Shown here: positions 8,486 through 16,556 of the stretch, in pieces
Layout of the letters: every line of letters starts with the position of its first letter
How positions within the stretch are numbered: position 1 is the first letter of the stretch
Assembly (NCBI GenBank): GCA_030584185.1
Contig: CP129495.1
Coordinates: forward strand, 1,915,469 to 1,979,468
DNA length: 64,000 nucleotides
Direction of reading: 5' to 3'
DNA from: Acidimicrobiia bacterium
GTDB taxonomy: Bacteria; Actinomycetota; Acidimicrobiia; Spongiisociales; UBA11373
Notes under the pieces: model-generated
Told to the model about the DNA's origin: nothing
What the model saw: only the letters and a program-made list of their open reading frames with translations
Databases searched by the model: none
Translations under genes and position numbers: made by a program

Positions 8486-9351
8486 AGCCCCTCGCCCTGC
8501 TCGGCGTGCCCTTCGATGGTGCCGCCACCCTGGGGTGGCCCGGGGCGCGATACGCCCCCGACGAGGTGCGCCGCAACCTCGGCTGGATGAAGATGCGGGT
8601 CGAAGACGGCGCCATCTACTGGATCGACCGGGACCAGGTGATTCCGTTCGATCCCGCTCGGCTCGAGGACGCCGGTGATGTGGCGGTGGTTCCCCACGAC
8701 CTGATGGCGACCCTTGCCGCCACCAGGGAGCGCGTCTGTGAGCTGGTGTCAGGCGGGCGGGTTCCGGTCGTCGTCGGTGGGGACGACTCGGTTCTGTTTG
8801 CGGCGGTCGCCGGGGTCCATGACGCCGTTGCGGGGCGGGTGGCCGTGATCCACTTCGATGCCCACCTCGACCTGACGGCGGGAAACCCGCTTCAGGGGAT
8901 GCACAGCCAGTCGAGCGGGATGCGCCGGGCCCTGGAGTTGGAACGGGTCGATCCACGATGCAGCGCCCAGGTGGGGACTCGGAACTTCAACTTTCCGTCA
9001 TCCAAGGCATTCATCGACTCGGTCGGGTTGACCGAGATCCCTGCGACGCGCGTGGACGCCATCGGGGTGAATGGGGTGCTCGAGGTGCTCGACCCGCTGA
9101 TCTCGGCGGCCGACCACCTGTTCGTCGGAGTCGACATCGACGTGCTCGACCCGGCACACGCCCCGGGTGTCGGGTGGCACGAGCCGGGCGGCCTCACCAG
9201 CAGGCAGCTGCTCGATCTCCTGGTGGCTCTGGCCCCGGGCGTCGATGGGTGGTGCTTCGACGAGGTGAACCCGATGACCGACCACCGGTCGCAGACCTCG
9301 ATCCTCGCCGCCAACCTCATCTTCCAGGTGGCGGTGGCATCCGGCCTCTGA
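8479..9351 (+). CDS. Arginase/agmatinase (ureohydrolase) superfamily protein
   Basis: 290 residues with the ureohydrolase fold. Metal-binding motifs are FDAHLD (Asp127, His129, Asp131) and GVDIDVLDP (Asp219, Asp221). The first motif, usually GGDHS, reads GGDDS (100-104), so the His metal ligand is replaced by Asp103. The closing EPGG and E-V-N-P segments are present. The enzyme could hydrolyse a guanidino compound such as agmatine, or act on a related substrate; the ligand change makes the canonical reaction uncertain. ATG 8479 overlaps the fabH stop by seven bases, so the two are co-translated. It converges with the VanW gene, with no gap between the two stop codons. Confidence 0.8.
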   Translation: MVKPLALLGVPFDGAATLGWPGARYAPDEVRRNLGWMKMRVEDGAIYWIDRDQVIPFDPARLEDAGDVAVVPHDLMATLAATRERVCELVSGGRVPVVVGGDDSVLFAAVAGVHDAVAGRVAVIHFDAHLDLTAGNPLQGMHSQSSGMRRALELERVDPRCSAQVGTRNFNFPSSKAFIDSVGLTEIPATRVDAIGVNGVLEVLDPLISAADHLFVGVDIDVLDPAHAPGVGWHEPGGLTSRQLLDLLVALAPGVDGWCFDEVNPMTDHRSQTSILAANLIFQVAVASGL

Positions 9352-11226
9352 CTACGGCACCGTGGTGGTGGTCGTGGTCGTCTCGGGAGGGGCACACGTC
9401 GGATCGGCTTCGTCCCACTCGAGGATCTTCCACATGCCGGCGTAGCGGTGCGGCCAGGACTCGGTGGTCTTGGTGCCGTCGGGGTAGGTGATGTAGCGGT
9501 ACACGGTGACCGACCAGCCGCCGGCGCCGTTCTGCGCCACCTTCGCCGTCTCCTCGGAGCAGTACGGGGCCGCCAGCTCCGGGTTCTGCCTCTTCACCGT
9601 CGTGATCGAGGTGTGGTTGTAGCGGCCGGAGAGCCCGGCCTCGACCAGCAGGCCGCCGTTGTCGCCGTAGATCTTCACCGTGATCGAGGTGTCGGTGTGG
9701 GAGGTGCGGATCACGACGGCGTTCTCGGTGTTGTTGCGGAAGATGAGCTCGGGTGAGCGCCATCCCATGGTGGCCTCGCGTCCCTCCGGGTAGCGGCTGA
9801 ACCAGGCCGAGTGCGGGGTGTGGGAGACGTCCTCGAGCCCGGCGAAGAACACGGCGTTGTACAGCGTCGTGGCGAACTGGCTGGTGCCGCCTCCGATGCA
9901 GATCTCACCCTCCTCGACCAGCTCGCCGCCCTGCAGGGCGCCGGCGCAGACATAGCCCTTGTCCACGGTGCGCTTGCCCACATGGTCGTTGACCGAGAAG
10001 AGCTCCCCGGGCATCACCAGCGCCCCGTCGACGGCGTCGGCGATGCGCTGGATGTTGATCACCCGCTTGGCGCAGCATGGATGGTTGGTGGTGAACTCAC
10101 CGATCACGCCCTTGATGCCCAGGGCCTCGGCATCTGCGGTGGAGAACTCGGCCTCGCGCACTACGGTGTACGGGAGGTCGCCCTGCCTGCCTTCGGCGTC
10201 GATGGCAGCGAGGATCGCATCGACGAGCCGGTCGGTGTCTGGCGCCGTCACCGGGATGCTGGGAACGATCTCGACGGTCTCGGCCTCGTCGTCGATGACG
10301 ATCTCGGCGTCGACGGCTTCGGTCTCCAGGGCCGGCCCCATCGACTCGATGTGGGCGATCAGCGGCGCCGGATCGAACGAGAGGGAGAACCCGACCCCGC
10401 CGTCGGGATCCTCGGTTCGAGTGATGATCAGCGCCTCGATGAGCAGCGTGGGATCGAACGTGACCTCGGTCCCCAGGTCGCCGTTGGTCAGCCTCACCCG
10501 CTCGTCGACCATGGCATGGGCCTCGGCGGCGACCGCATCGATCTGCTCGGCGGTGGTGGTCGGCTCCAGGAAGCGGGTGGGGAGGGTCACCGGGGAGCGG
10601 TTGGGGTCTTGCAGAGCGGCGGCGATGAGCGGGATCGCCTGGTCGGTGTCGATTCCCGTGCCCTGGGCCGGGTACTCGACGACGATCGCGCCGTCCTCGA
10701 CGCGGACGTCACCGGCGTATGCGGGCTCGTCGATGCCCTCGATCTCCCATTGGCGCATGATCTCGGCGAGCAGGGCCTCGTCGTAGGAGAATCCGGCTTC
10801 CAGCGTCTCGTTCCCGGCGACGAAGTTGCGCACCCACCAGCCGAACTGGGCGAGCACCGTCCCGTCGCGTCCGTTGCGCATCGCCTCGGCGACTGCGGCG
10901 TCCTCGTCCAGGTCGAAGACGATGGCCTTGGGATCGAGCTCGAAGGTCCTGCCGGCGACCTCCACCACGACCGGGAGGTCCCGCAGGGAGTCCTCGTACA
11001 GGCGAAGCGTTTCGGCGGCGTCGGAGGCGTTCAGTCCGCCGATGTCCACCCCTTCCACGACCACGGTTCCCAGGATCTCTCCTCCGTTGGTGGCGCGGTC
11101 GGCGGCGAAGGCGAGTCCGACGGCGCCGGCTGTCGCCGCCGCGGCGAGCAGCCCGATGCGCAGCGCACGCGGCAAGCGGGGAAGCCACTTGGGACGCGTC
11201 AACCGGAGCTTGGGGAAACGGGGCAT
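9352..11226 (-). CDS. VanW family protein (peptidoglycan-binding-4 / VanW)
   Basis: 624 residues. A basic N-terminus and a hydrophobic anchor (~20-42) place the rest outside the membrane. Two repeated regions of the YoaR/PG_binding_4 type occupy roughly 60-350. They are followed by the VanW domain with EFTTNHPCCAKRVINIQRIADAV, LFSVNDHVGKRT and the GGGTSQFATTLYNAVFFAGL core. The C-terminal extension ends in a poly-Thr tail. VanW proteins are cell-envelope proteins of uncertain biochemical role, found in and outside vancomycin-resistance clusters; nothing here suggests a resistance cluster. The start ATG 11226 follows a TATACAAT promoter hexamer, and the longer open frame reaches into the bcp gene. 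Confidence 0.88.
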   Translation of the reverse strand: MPRFPKLRLTRPKWLPRLPRALRIGLLAAAATAGAVGLAFAADRATNGGEILGTVVVEGVDIGGLNASDAAETLRLYEDSLRDLPVVVEVAGRTFELDPKAIVFDLDEDAAVAEAMRNGRDGTVLAQFGWWVRNFVAGNETLEAGFSYDEALLAEIMRQWEIEGIDEPAYAGDVRVEDGAIVVEYPAQGTGIDTDQAIPLIAAALQDPNRSPVTLPTRFLEPTTTAEQIDAVAAEAHAMVDERVRLTNGDLGTEVTFDPTLLIEALIITRTEDPDGGVGFSLSFDPAPLIAHIESMGPALETEAVDAEIVIDDEAETVEIVPSIPVTAPDTDRLVDAILAAIDAEGRQGDLPYTVVREAEFSTADAEALGIKGVIGEFTTNHPCCAKRVINIQRIADAVDGALVMPGELFSVNDHVGKRTVDKGYVCAGALQGGELVEEGEICIGGGTSQFATTLYNAVFFAGLEDVSHTPHSAWFSRYPEGREATMGWRSPELIFRNNTENAVVIRTSHTDTSITVKIYGDNGGLLVEAGLSGRYNHTSITTVKRQNPELAAPYCSEETAKVAQNGAGGWSVTVYRYITYPDGTKTTESWPHRYAGMWKILEWDEADPTCAPPETTTTTTTVP

Positions 11227-11238
11227 GGACCGGCGGCG

Positions 11239-11246
11239 ATTGTATA
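11239..11246 (-). promoter_or_regulatory. Promoter -10 (TATACAAT) of the VanW gene
   Basis: An AT-rich octamer in a GC-rich setting, read on the minus strand, with its end 12 bases from ATG 11226. The predicted leader is about five bases, so the message is nearly leaderless. Confidence 0.6.
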
Positions 11247-11258
11247 GGGGGCTGCCGG

Positions 11259-11723
11259 TTATCCGACTGCATCCCCGATTGCGGCCAGGAGGCGGTCGGC
11301 ATGGCCGCCGGAGCGCACGTTCTTCCACGCTTCGAGGATGCGCCCGTCGGGACCGATCACGAACGTCGACCTGATGATTCCCTCGTGCTCCTTCCCGAAG
11401 CTGCGCTTGGTGCCCCAGGCACCGTATGCCTTGGCGGCTGTGTGGTGCTGGTCGGAGAGGACCGGGAAGGGCAGGTCGTGCTTGTCCCGGAACCGGGCCA
11501 GGCGCGAGACCGGATCCGGGCTGATGCCGACCACCGAGTATCCCGCGGCGGTGAACAGATCGTGCCGGTCGCGCAGGTCGCAGGCCTGAAGTGTGCAGCC
11601 GGGGGTGAAGGCGCGCGGGTAGAAGTAGATCACCAGTCCGCCGCCTGCGAAGTCGCTCAGCGACACCGGGACACCGGTCTCGTCGGGCAGGGTGAACTGT
11701 GGGGCCTCGTCTCCGGGCTGCAT
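11259..11723 (-). CDS. bcp: Thioredoxin-dependent peroxiredoxin, Bcp/PrxQ type
   Basis: Reduces hydroperoxides in the cytoplasm using thioredoxin. The 154-residue length matches PrxQ proteins. The active-site segment YPRAFTPGCTLQACDLRD carries the peroxidatic Cys43 and, five residues on, Cys48, the usual resolving Cys of two-Cys PrxQ. Start ATG 11723 has AGGAG seven bases upstream. ATG 11744, seven codons earlier, lacks this signal but is also possible. It lies between the VanW gene and rlmN on the same strand with short gaps. Confidence 0.92.
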   Translation of the reverse strand: MQPGDEAPQFTLPDETGVPVSLSDFAGGGLVIYFYPRAFTPGCTLQACDLRDRHDLFTAAGYSVVGISPDPVSRLARFRDKHDLPFPVLSDQHHTAAKAYGAWGTKRSFGKEHEGIIRSTFVIGPDGRILEAWKNVRSGGHADRLLAAIGDAVG

Positions 11724-11772
11724 CGGTGCTCCTGTGGTCGTCATGTCGAGGATGGCAGGGAGCCGGTGCCGG

Positions 11773-12798
11773 TCAAGCCGGGGCCTTGGCCCGCAGCTGG
11801 CCGCAGGCGGCGTCGATCTCGGCGCCGCGCGTGTCGCGCAGCGTGCACTTGGCGCCATGGCGGCGGACATCGGCCACGAACGCGGCCACCCGTTCCTCGG
11901 ACGGCGGCCGTTGCGGGGCGAGCGGCGTCGGATTGAGCGGGATGACATTCACGTGGGCCTGCAGCTCTCGAGCGATCGATGCCAGCGATCGCGCCTGCTC
12001 CGGGGTGTCGTTGATCCCGTCCATGAGTGCCCACTCCAGGCTGACCCTTCGGCCATGGGAGCGGCGGAAGCGCTCCGCAGCCTCGATGAGGCCGTCCAGT
12101 GGATACCGGGCTGCGATGGGCACCAGCTGCTGGCGGAGGTGGTCGTCGGCGGCATGGAGGCTGATCGCCAGGGTCACCGGCCACGGCTCGGCCGCGAGGC
12201 GGTCGATGGCCGGTGTGATGCCGACCGTGGACACGGTCACCGACCGCCCCGACATCCCGGCCACGTCGACCATGCGGCGGATCGCCTCGCGAACGTTCGG
12301 GTAGTTGGCCAGCGGCTCACCCATGCCCATGAACACCACATTGGTCACCCTCGGCGGCGAACCGGGCAGTGGCTCGGTCGCCAGCCTGGCGTTGGCCCAT
12401 GCGACCTGGGCGAAGATCTCCCCGGCGTCGAGGTGCCGCTCGAAACCGAACTGGCCGGTGGCGCAGAAGGTGCATCTCATGGCACATCCCGCCTGGCTCG
12501 AGATGCACAGCGTGGTGCGGCGCGGATACCCCATGAGCACCGACTCCCAGGCGGTCCCGTCCGGGGAGCGGAACAGCCACTTGACGGTCGAGCCATCGTC
12601 GCCGGCTCGCTCCGCCTCGACGGTCATCGGCCACAGGCGGTCGCCGATGGCGGTGCGCACCGACTGCGGGAGGTTGGTCATCTCGTCGGTGGTCATGACG
12701 GGACGGCGGTACAGCCATTGCCGCAGCTGATCGACGCGGAAGGCAGGCTCTCCTTCGATGAGGACGCCGAGGTCCTCGGGGGTGGTGAGGTAGGGCAA
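11773..12798 (-). CDS. rlmN: Dual-specificity 23S rRNA/tRNA adenine-C2 methyltransferase RlmN
   Basis: Radical SAM enzyme that methylates A2503 of 23S rRNA and A37 of some tRNAs. The [4Fe-4S] motif is Cys105-x3-Cys109-x2-Cys112 (GCAMRCTFCATGQFGF). The C-terminal GAKCTLRDTRG holds the catalytic Cys that forms the methyl-linked intermediate, and NVVFMGMGEPLANY is the SAM-binding GEP region. With TTG 12798 the protein is 341 residues and begins right before the conserved RVDQLRQWLYRR. An upstream start would run into the HhH gene, whose stop lies at 12803-12805. The start codon is the least certain part. Confidence 0.9.
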   Translation of the reverse strand: MPYLTTPEDLGVLIEGEPAFRVDQLRQWLYRRPVMTTDEMTNLPQSVRTAIGDRLWPMTVEAERAGDDGSTVKWLFRSPDGTAWESVLMGYPRRTTLCISSQAGCAMRCTFCATGQFGFERHLDAGEIFAQVAWANARLATEPLPGSPPRVTNVVFMGMGEPLANYPNVREAIRRMVDVAGMSGRSVTVSTVGITPAIDRLAAEPWPVTLAISLHAADDHLRQQLVPIAARYPLDGLIEAAERFRRSHGRRVSLEWALMDGINDTPEQARSLASIARELQAHVNVIPLNPTPLAPQRPPSEERVAAFVADVRRHGAKCTLRDTRGAEIDAACGQLRAKAPA

Positions 12799-12802
12799 GG
12801 CT

Positions 12803-13150
12803 TCAGCGGCGACGGGCCAGGGCGATCCAATCGCTCGCCCTGGCCTCGGTGACGCCGGCGGCTTCGGCGACTGCGTTCGCATCGGCGGCGGCGAGCTCGT
12901 CGAACCGAGAGATTCCGGCGGCGGCGAGACGACCCTTGAACACCGGGCCGATCCCCTTGATCTCACTCAGGTCGTCGGCGTCGGCCCGTGTCGCAGTCGG
13001 AGGTGGGGCAACCCGGAATGCCGGTGCCTCGGCGGGGGTCACCGGACTGGTCTCTGGCCGGAAGATGCGGTCTCGAAGCATCCACAGAGCAGCCACGACT
13101 CCGGCTCCGACGCCGACGATGGCACTTCCTATCTTGGCTGAACGGCGCAC
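12803..13150 (-). CDS. Small membrane-anchored helix-hairpin-helix protein
   Basis: 115 residues. Residues ~7-25 form a membrane helix followed by a Pro/Ala-rich linker. The C-terminal half (~60-105) matches the helix-hairpin-helix fold of the DUF4332/'predicted flap endonuclease-1-like' type, with LSEIKGIGPVFKGRLAAAGI and FDELAAADANAVAEAAGV. Such domains usually contact nucleic acid without sequence specificity, but the membrane anchor leaves the role open. The start GTG 13150 is supported by a TACAAT hexamer ending six bases upstream. Confidence 0.65.
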   Translation of the reverse strand: MRRSAKIGSAIVGVGAGVVAALWMLRDRIFRPETSPVTPAEAPAFRVAPPPTATRADADDLSEIKGIGPVFKGRLAAAGISRFDELAAADANAVAEAAGVTEARASDWIALARRR

Positions 13151-13156
13151 CCGGCA

Positions 13157-13162
13157 ATTGTA
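13157..13162 (-). promoter_or_regulatory. -10 element of the HhH gene (leaderless)
   Basis: TACAAT on the minus strand, six bases before GTG 13150. It shares an 83-base divergent gap with the promoter of the next gene. Confidence 0.6.
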
Positions 13163-13219
13163 CGCCCCTAGGGTCTTCTGGGGGCGGTGGGGCGATTCCC
13201 TCTTGGGCCGTGGCGGTCG

Positions 13220-13225
13220 TACCAT
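13220..13225 (+). promoter_or_regulatory. -10 element of the secreted protein gene (near-leaderless)
   Basis: TACCAT ends eight bases before ATG 13234; no Shine-Dalgarno sequence follows. Confidence 0.55.
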
Positions 13226-13233
13226 CGCCCAAC

Positions 13234-14358
13234 ATGAACCGGGCTCGGATCCTCGCCGTCGTTCCCGCCTTGGTGGCGGTCCTCCTGCCGACAACGGCGG
13301 GCGCCAAGGGGCCGGTCGGCTGTGCGGGGCGGTTCCCCGAAACCACGTTCGTGGAGGAGCGCACCGAAGGGCCATTGAGGCTGCTCGGCGCCGGCATCGG
13401 GGACGCCTTGATGGATCGCTACGCAACCGAGTTCGGCGGGCTGGCCGGGATGCTCGAGGCCGACCTGGGGTCGGTGGGCGGTATCGAAGTCTGCATCTTT
13501 CCCAACGCCGTTCCGTGGGATGCCCAGGCCCTGGGCTGGCCCGAGTTCCATCGGCTCCACGCTGCCGCCTTCGGATCCGAGGGCGTGGTGGTGGTGTCCG
13601 CCTACCTGATCACGCCCTCCATCGACGCCGGTCGCAACGGGCTGGTGCACGTCTGGCTGTGGCGTCTGGGCGAGGGCCTCTATCCCCAGGTCCTGGCCGA
13701 AGACGTGAAGGGCCTCTACCGCAACCGCCTCGACTCCACCGTGGACAGCGTGCACAACGCCCTGGTCCGGCAGAACATCGGCCTGGCCGAGCCGTGGCCA
13801 CCGTTCAACTGGATGGCCGGGGCGATGACCGACCCGCTCCTGTTCGACCCCGAGAAGCCGTACGGGGGGATGGGCGACTTCGCCGGGTTCGTCATGGACG
13901 CCGGGGACGCCACGATCCTGGCTGACCCTGAACCGGCAGCCGTGGCAGACCTCGACGAGCAGTGGCGCCAGGCGCTGTACGACGAGTCGGGGTCCACCCT
14001 GGGCGGTTCCAAGGAATGGATTGTCGGTGCGGTGATGATCTTTGGCCTGTTGCTGCTTGCGGCGGCCCTGGCCTACCTCACCCGGCGCGCCCGGCTGCGG
14101 GCCCATCAGCAGCGGCGGGCCGCCGCCCTGAGGATGCTCTCCGGCCAGTCGGCGGTGGGCCGCTCAGGTTCCCCCGGCGCTGGCCGTCCCGACGCGGGGG
14201 TCGGCAGCGGCCCACCTGGTGCCGTCGGGCGCCACGGCGACGACCGAGACCGGCCCCCAGCCCGGTCGCAGTCCGGGGCCGGACTCGACGGCGTGCCCTC
14301 GGGCGCGCAGGCCGGCGACGACCTCTTCAGGCACCCCGAGTTCACAGGAGAGGACTGA
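13234..14358 (+). CDS. Secreted or membrane-bound protein of unknown function
   Basis: 374 residues. A signal peptide (1-24, ending ...TTAGAKG) is followed by a ~240-residue extracellular part. It contains DRYATEFGGLAGMLEADLG and a VHVWLWRLGEGLYPQVLAEDV segment that recalls peptidase-MA-like or substrate-binding folds, but no HExxH motif was found. A membrane helix lies at ~267-290, then a basic tail. The last ~64 residues are Gly/Pro/Arg-rich and are read from the strand opposite the 3' end of ggt, so the true C-terminus may be shorter than the open frame. I do not recognise the family. Confidence 0.6.
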   Translation: MNRARILAVVPALVAVLLPTTAGAKGPVGCAGRFPETTFVEERTEGPLRLLGAGIGDALMDRYATEFGGLAGMLEADLGSVGGIEVCIFPNAVPWDAQALGWPEFHRLHAAAFGSEGVVVVSAYLITPSIDAGRNGLVHVWLWRLGEGLYPQVLAEDVKGLYRNRLDSTVDSVHNALVRQNIGLAEPWPPFNWMAGAMTDPLLFDPEKPYGGMGDFAGFVMDAGDATILADPEPAAVADLDEQWRQALYDESGSTLGGSKEWIVGAVMIFGLLLLAAALAYLTRRARLRAHQQRRAAALRMLSGQSAVGRSGSPGAGRPDAGVGSGPPGAVGRHGDDRDRPPARSQSGAGLDGVPSGAQAGDDLFRHPEFTGED

Positions 14359-15747
14359 GCGATATCGGTTGCGGCCTTCGGCATGCCAGCGCCAGGAGCG
14401 CTGCGCCTCGGGTGGCGACAACCCGGCGGCCAGGATGAGGGCCGCCATCTGCAGGAGGTACTGAGGTTGCTGGTCGCCACCCCTGGTGCCGAGCAGCATG
14501 GCCACCGAATCGCAGCGGGTCCACAGGGTCGGCGAGAGCGTGTGCATCGGCCGCTTTCCCGGTGTCGCCTCGTTGGGGTGTCCCTGCTCGAGCGTGAACC
14601 CGGCGCCACGATTGTGGAGGAACACCCCGGTGCCGGTGGCTCCGATCCCGCTTCCGATTCCGGTGAAGTTGCTCTGGATGCACGACACCGCCATCCCCGA
14701 AGGGTCAACGGCGCAGAAGTAGGCGGTTCCTCCGGGTAGGCGACGGGGGGCAGCCCATCGGGACACCCCGTGGTCGGAGATTCGCCGGATCCGGGGGAGC
14801 AGCCGGGCGCGGTCGAGCAGTTCGCTCGGGTCCATGGGGGCGGTGGACGGATCGGAGACCAGGAGGTCGCGCTCCCAGGCCACGGCCCGGTACGCCTCGA
14901 TGAGGGCGTGATGGAAGGCGGGATCGGCGGGGTCCGGATCGGCGTCGAGCGCCTCGAAGAGGGTCGCCGCCGCCAGCGTCAGGTAGCCCTGGCTGTTGGG
15001 CGGGACCGTCCATGCCCGGAGGCCGAAGAGATCGGCCCCGAGCGCCGGCACCCAGTCCGGCCGGTTGGCTTCGAGGTCGGCGGCAGCGAGAACGCCATCG
15101 GTGGCGGCCACGATCGCGGCCGCCACCCTCCCCGAATAGAAGGCGTGGCGTCCCTCGGTGGCGATGGCGCCAAGCGTTCCGGCCAGATCGGGGCGCCGCA
15201 GCACGGTGCCGGGCGGGGGTGGCGACCCGCCCGGGTACAGGGCACGGGCCGGATCCTGGCCGGCGACGACGCCCTCGATCCGCACCAGGTCGTCCGCCAG
15301 CTCCTTCGACACCTCGAAGCCGTCCTCGGCGAGGGAGATCGCCGGTGCCAGGAGTCGGGCCAGGTTGCGCGATCCGTGGCGGCCGGCAAGGGCCTCCCAT
15401 CCGTCGACGCATCCGGGCACCGTGATCGACTCCGGCGAGCGCCTCGGGATCGCCTTCAGCCCGCCGGCTCGCAGCGCGTCGGCATCGAGCCCCGATCCCC
15501 CCCGACCCGAGGCGTTGAGCACTTCCGGGGCTTCCATTCCCGGGCGGTGGACGATGGCGAACAGGTCGCCGCCCACCCCGCAGGTCGTGGGCAGCACGGT
15601 GCCCAGCACGGCGTTGGCGGCGATCACGGCGTCGGCGGCGTTGCCGCCTTCCCTCATCACCGAGAGAGCGGCCTCCGTGGCCAGATGGTGGGGGGTGACC
15701 GCAACGGCGCCGCTACCCCGGTACTCGGAGACGGGAAGCGGCGACAC
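14164..15747 (-). CDS. Gamma-glutamyltransferase family protein (Ntn hydrolase)
   Basis: 527 residues, the length of the GGT/cephalosporin-acylase family, which cleaves itself at a Thr to give two subunits. The N-terminal PHHLATEAALSVMREGGNAADA and VGGDLFAIVH are typical. The nucleophile is inferred to be Thr341 in GGTAYFCAVD; canonical GGTs have TTH, so the residues after the nucleophile differ. GSGIGATGTGVFLHNRG and PMHTLSPTL of the small subunit are conserved. No signal peptide is evident, unlike most secreted GGTs. GTG 15747 is the start, nine bases from the stop of the upstream gene, so they are probably co-transcribed. Glutathione breakdown or another gamma-glutamyl substrate is possible. 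Confidence 0.85.
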   Translation of the reverse strand: MSPLPVSEYRGSGAVAVTPHHLATEAALSVMREGGNAADAVIAANAVLGTVLPTTCGVGGDLFAIVHRPGMEAPEVLNASGRGGSGLDADALRAGGLKAIPRRSPESITVPGCVDGWEALAGRHGSRNLARLLAPAISLAEDGFEVSKELADDLVRIEGVVAGQDPARALYPGGSPPPPGTVLRRPDLAGTLGAIATEGRHAFYSGRVAAAIVAATDGVLAAADLEANRPDWVPALGADLFGLRAWTVPPNSQGYLTLAAATLFEALDADPDPADPAFHHALIEAYRAVAWERDLLVSDPSTAPMDPSELLDRARLLPRIRRISDHGVSRWAAPRRLPGGTAYFCAVDPSGMAVSCIQSNFTGIGSGIGATGTGVFLHNRGAGFTLEQGHPNEATPGKRPMHTLSPTLWTRCDSVAMLLGTRGGDQQPQYLLQMAALILAAGLSPPEAQRSWRWHAEGRNRYRSVLSCELGVPEEVVAGLRARGHAVESGPGLRPGWGPVSVVAVAPDGTRWAAADPRVGTASAGGT

Positions 15748-15756
15748 CGTCGGGGT

Positions 15757-16371
15757 TCAGTCGCGCCGGACGATGCGCCGGTTGAGGGCGTCGAGCACGG
15801 CTCGCACCACGGCCTCCGACTCGTCGCCCTGGCTGATCGCAGACCCCACGGCGATCTCCTCTCCCCGGTCTCCGGTGGAGACGACGACGGCGACGACCAC
15901 GGTGCGCATGCCGATGGCGGTGGCGCCGACGGCGTCCAGGGCCAGGGCTTCGCCGGGGAGCAGGCCCTCCACGGCCCGGGTCGCCGCCTCGCCGACCAGG
16001 CGCATGCGAGCCGCCGGGGAGGCGGGGCCGGTGGCGGTTCCGACATGATCCTCCCCGTACCAGTGGAGGGTGACCGCAACCGTGGTCCGGGCCCCTTCCG
16101 GGATCTCGTGAACGCCTTTGATGGCCGGACGATCATCGCCGTCGCTCAGGTTCTCGGGGCCGATGGAGACGACGGAGATGGCGCGCCGGTCGATGCTGAC
16201 CCCGAAGCGTGCCAGGGCCAGGGTCTGCACGTCGCGCACCACCTGCTTCGGCGCCTTCTGCGGCGAGGCGAGCACGTGCACCTCCGAGACGCCGTCGCCG
16301 TTGCCGGTGACGCGCACCGCCCTCACCGAGGGCAGCCTCGCCAGGGTCTCTTCGATCTCGTGGATGTCCAC
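15757..16371 (-). CDS. Conserved hypothetical protein
   Basis: 204 residues, soluble, no recognised family. Two alpha/beta halves are visible. The first (1-70) has the pattern EIEETLARLPSVRAVRV and later QTLALARFGVSIDRRAISVVSI, like an ACT- or BON-type small domain. The second (~95-200) has TTVAVTLHWYG and AVVRAVLDALNRR, which vaguely recalls dimerisation domains of metabolic enzymes. It is the first gene of a probable pair with the GGT gene and diverges from the hairpin-rich region. No function is claimed. Confidence 0.55.
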   Translation of the reverse strand: MDIHEIEETLARLPSVRAVRVTGNGDGVSEVHVLASPQKAPKQVVRDVQTLALARFGVSIDRRAISVVSIGPENLSDGDDRPAIKGVHEIPEGARTTVAVTLHWYGEDHVGTATGPASPAARMRLVGEAATRAVEGLLPGEALALDAVGATAIGMRTVVVAVVVSTGDRGEEIAVGSAISQGDESEAVVRAVLDALNRRIVRRD

Positions 16372-16502
16372 ATCCCCTCCGCAGGGTGGGAAGGCCGGGT
16401 ACGGGTCCCTCCGCCGTGGCCACCAAGCGTAGCCACCGTGGTGACCGGCTGTGATCCCTGCGAAAAGCCGCGAAATCCTCCCCAGAACCTACCGGGATGC
16501 GC

Positions 16503-16508
16503 TACCGT
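16503..16508 (+). promoter_or_regulatory. Possible -10 element before the intrinsic terminator
   Basis: TACCGT, with a predicted start near 16515. If active, it would make a transcript of only about 40 bases ending at the terminator below. No good -35 was seen, so an origin further upstream is equally possible. Confidence 0.3.
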
Positions 16509-16517
16509 GTCTTCGGG

Positions 16518-16556
16518 CGGACGTCTCCCTGCGATGTGCAGGGGCGTCCGTTTTTT
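16518..16556 (+). terminator. Intrinsic (Rho-independent) terminator
   Basis: CGGACG (16518-16523) pairs with CGTCCG (16545-16550), and inside it CCCTGC (16527-16532) pairs with GCAGGG (16538-16543) around a five-base loop. Six T residues follow directly (16551-16556). There is no plus-strand gene upstream, so it must act on a leader or a small RNA starting in 16372-16517. Confidence 0.75.

Noticed and set aside
9352-11226. Vancomycin-resistance determinant
   Set aside because: VanW-domain proteins are common without vanHAX; no ligase, reductase, dipeptidase or two-component genes are nearby.
11259-11948. Longer Bcp protein starting near 11948
   Set aside because: The extra residues are read antisense-like through rlmN coding sequence, and a good Shine-Dalgarno sequence marks ATG 11723.
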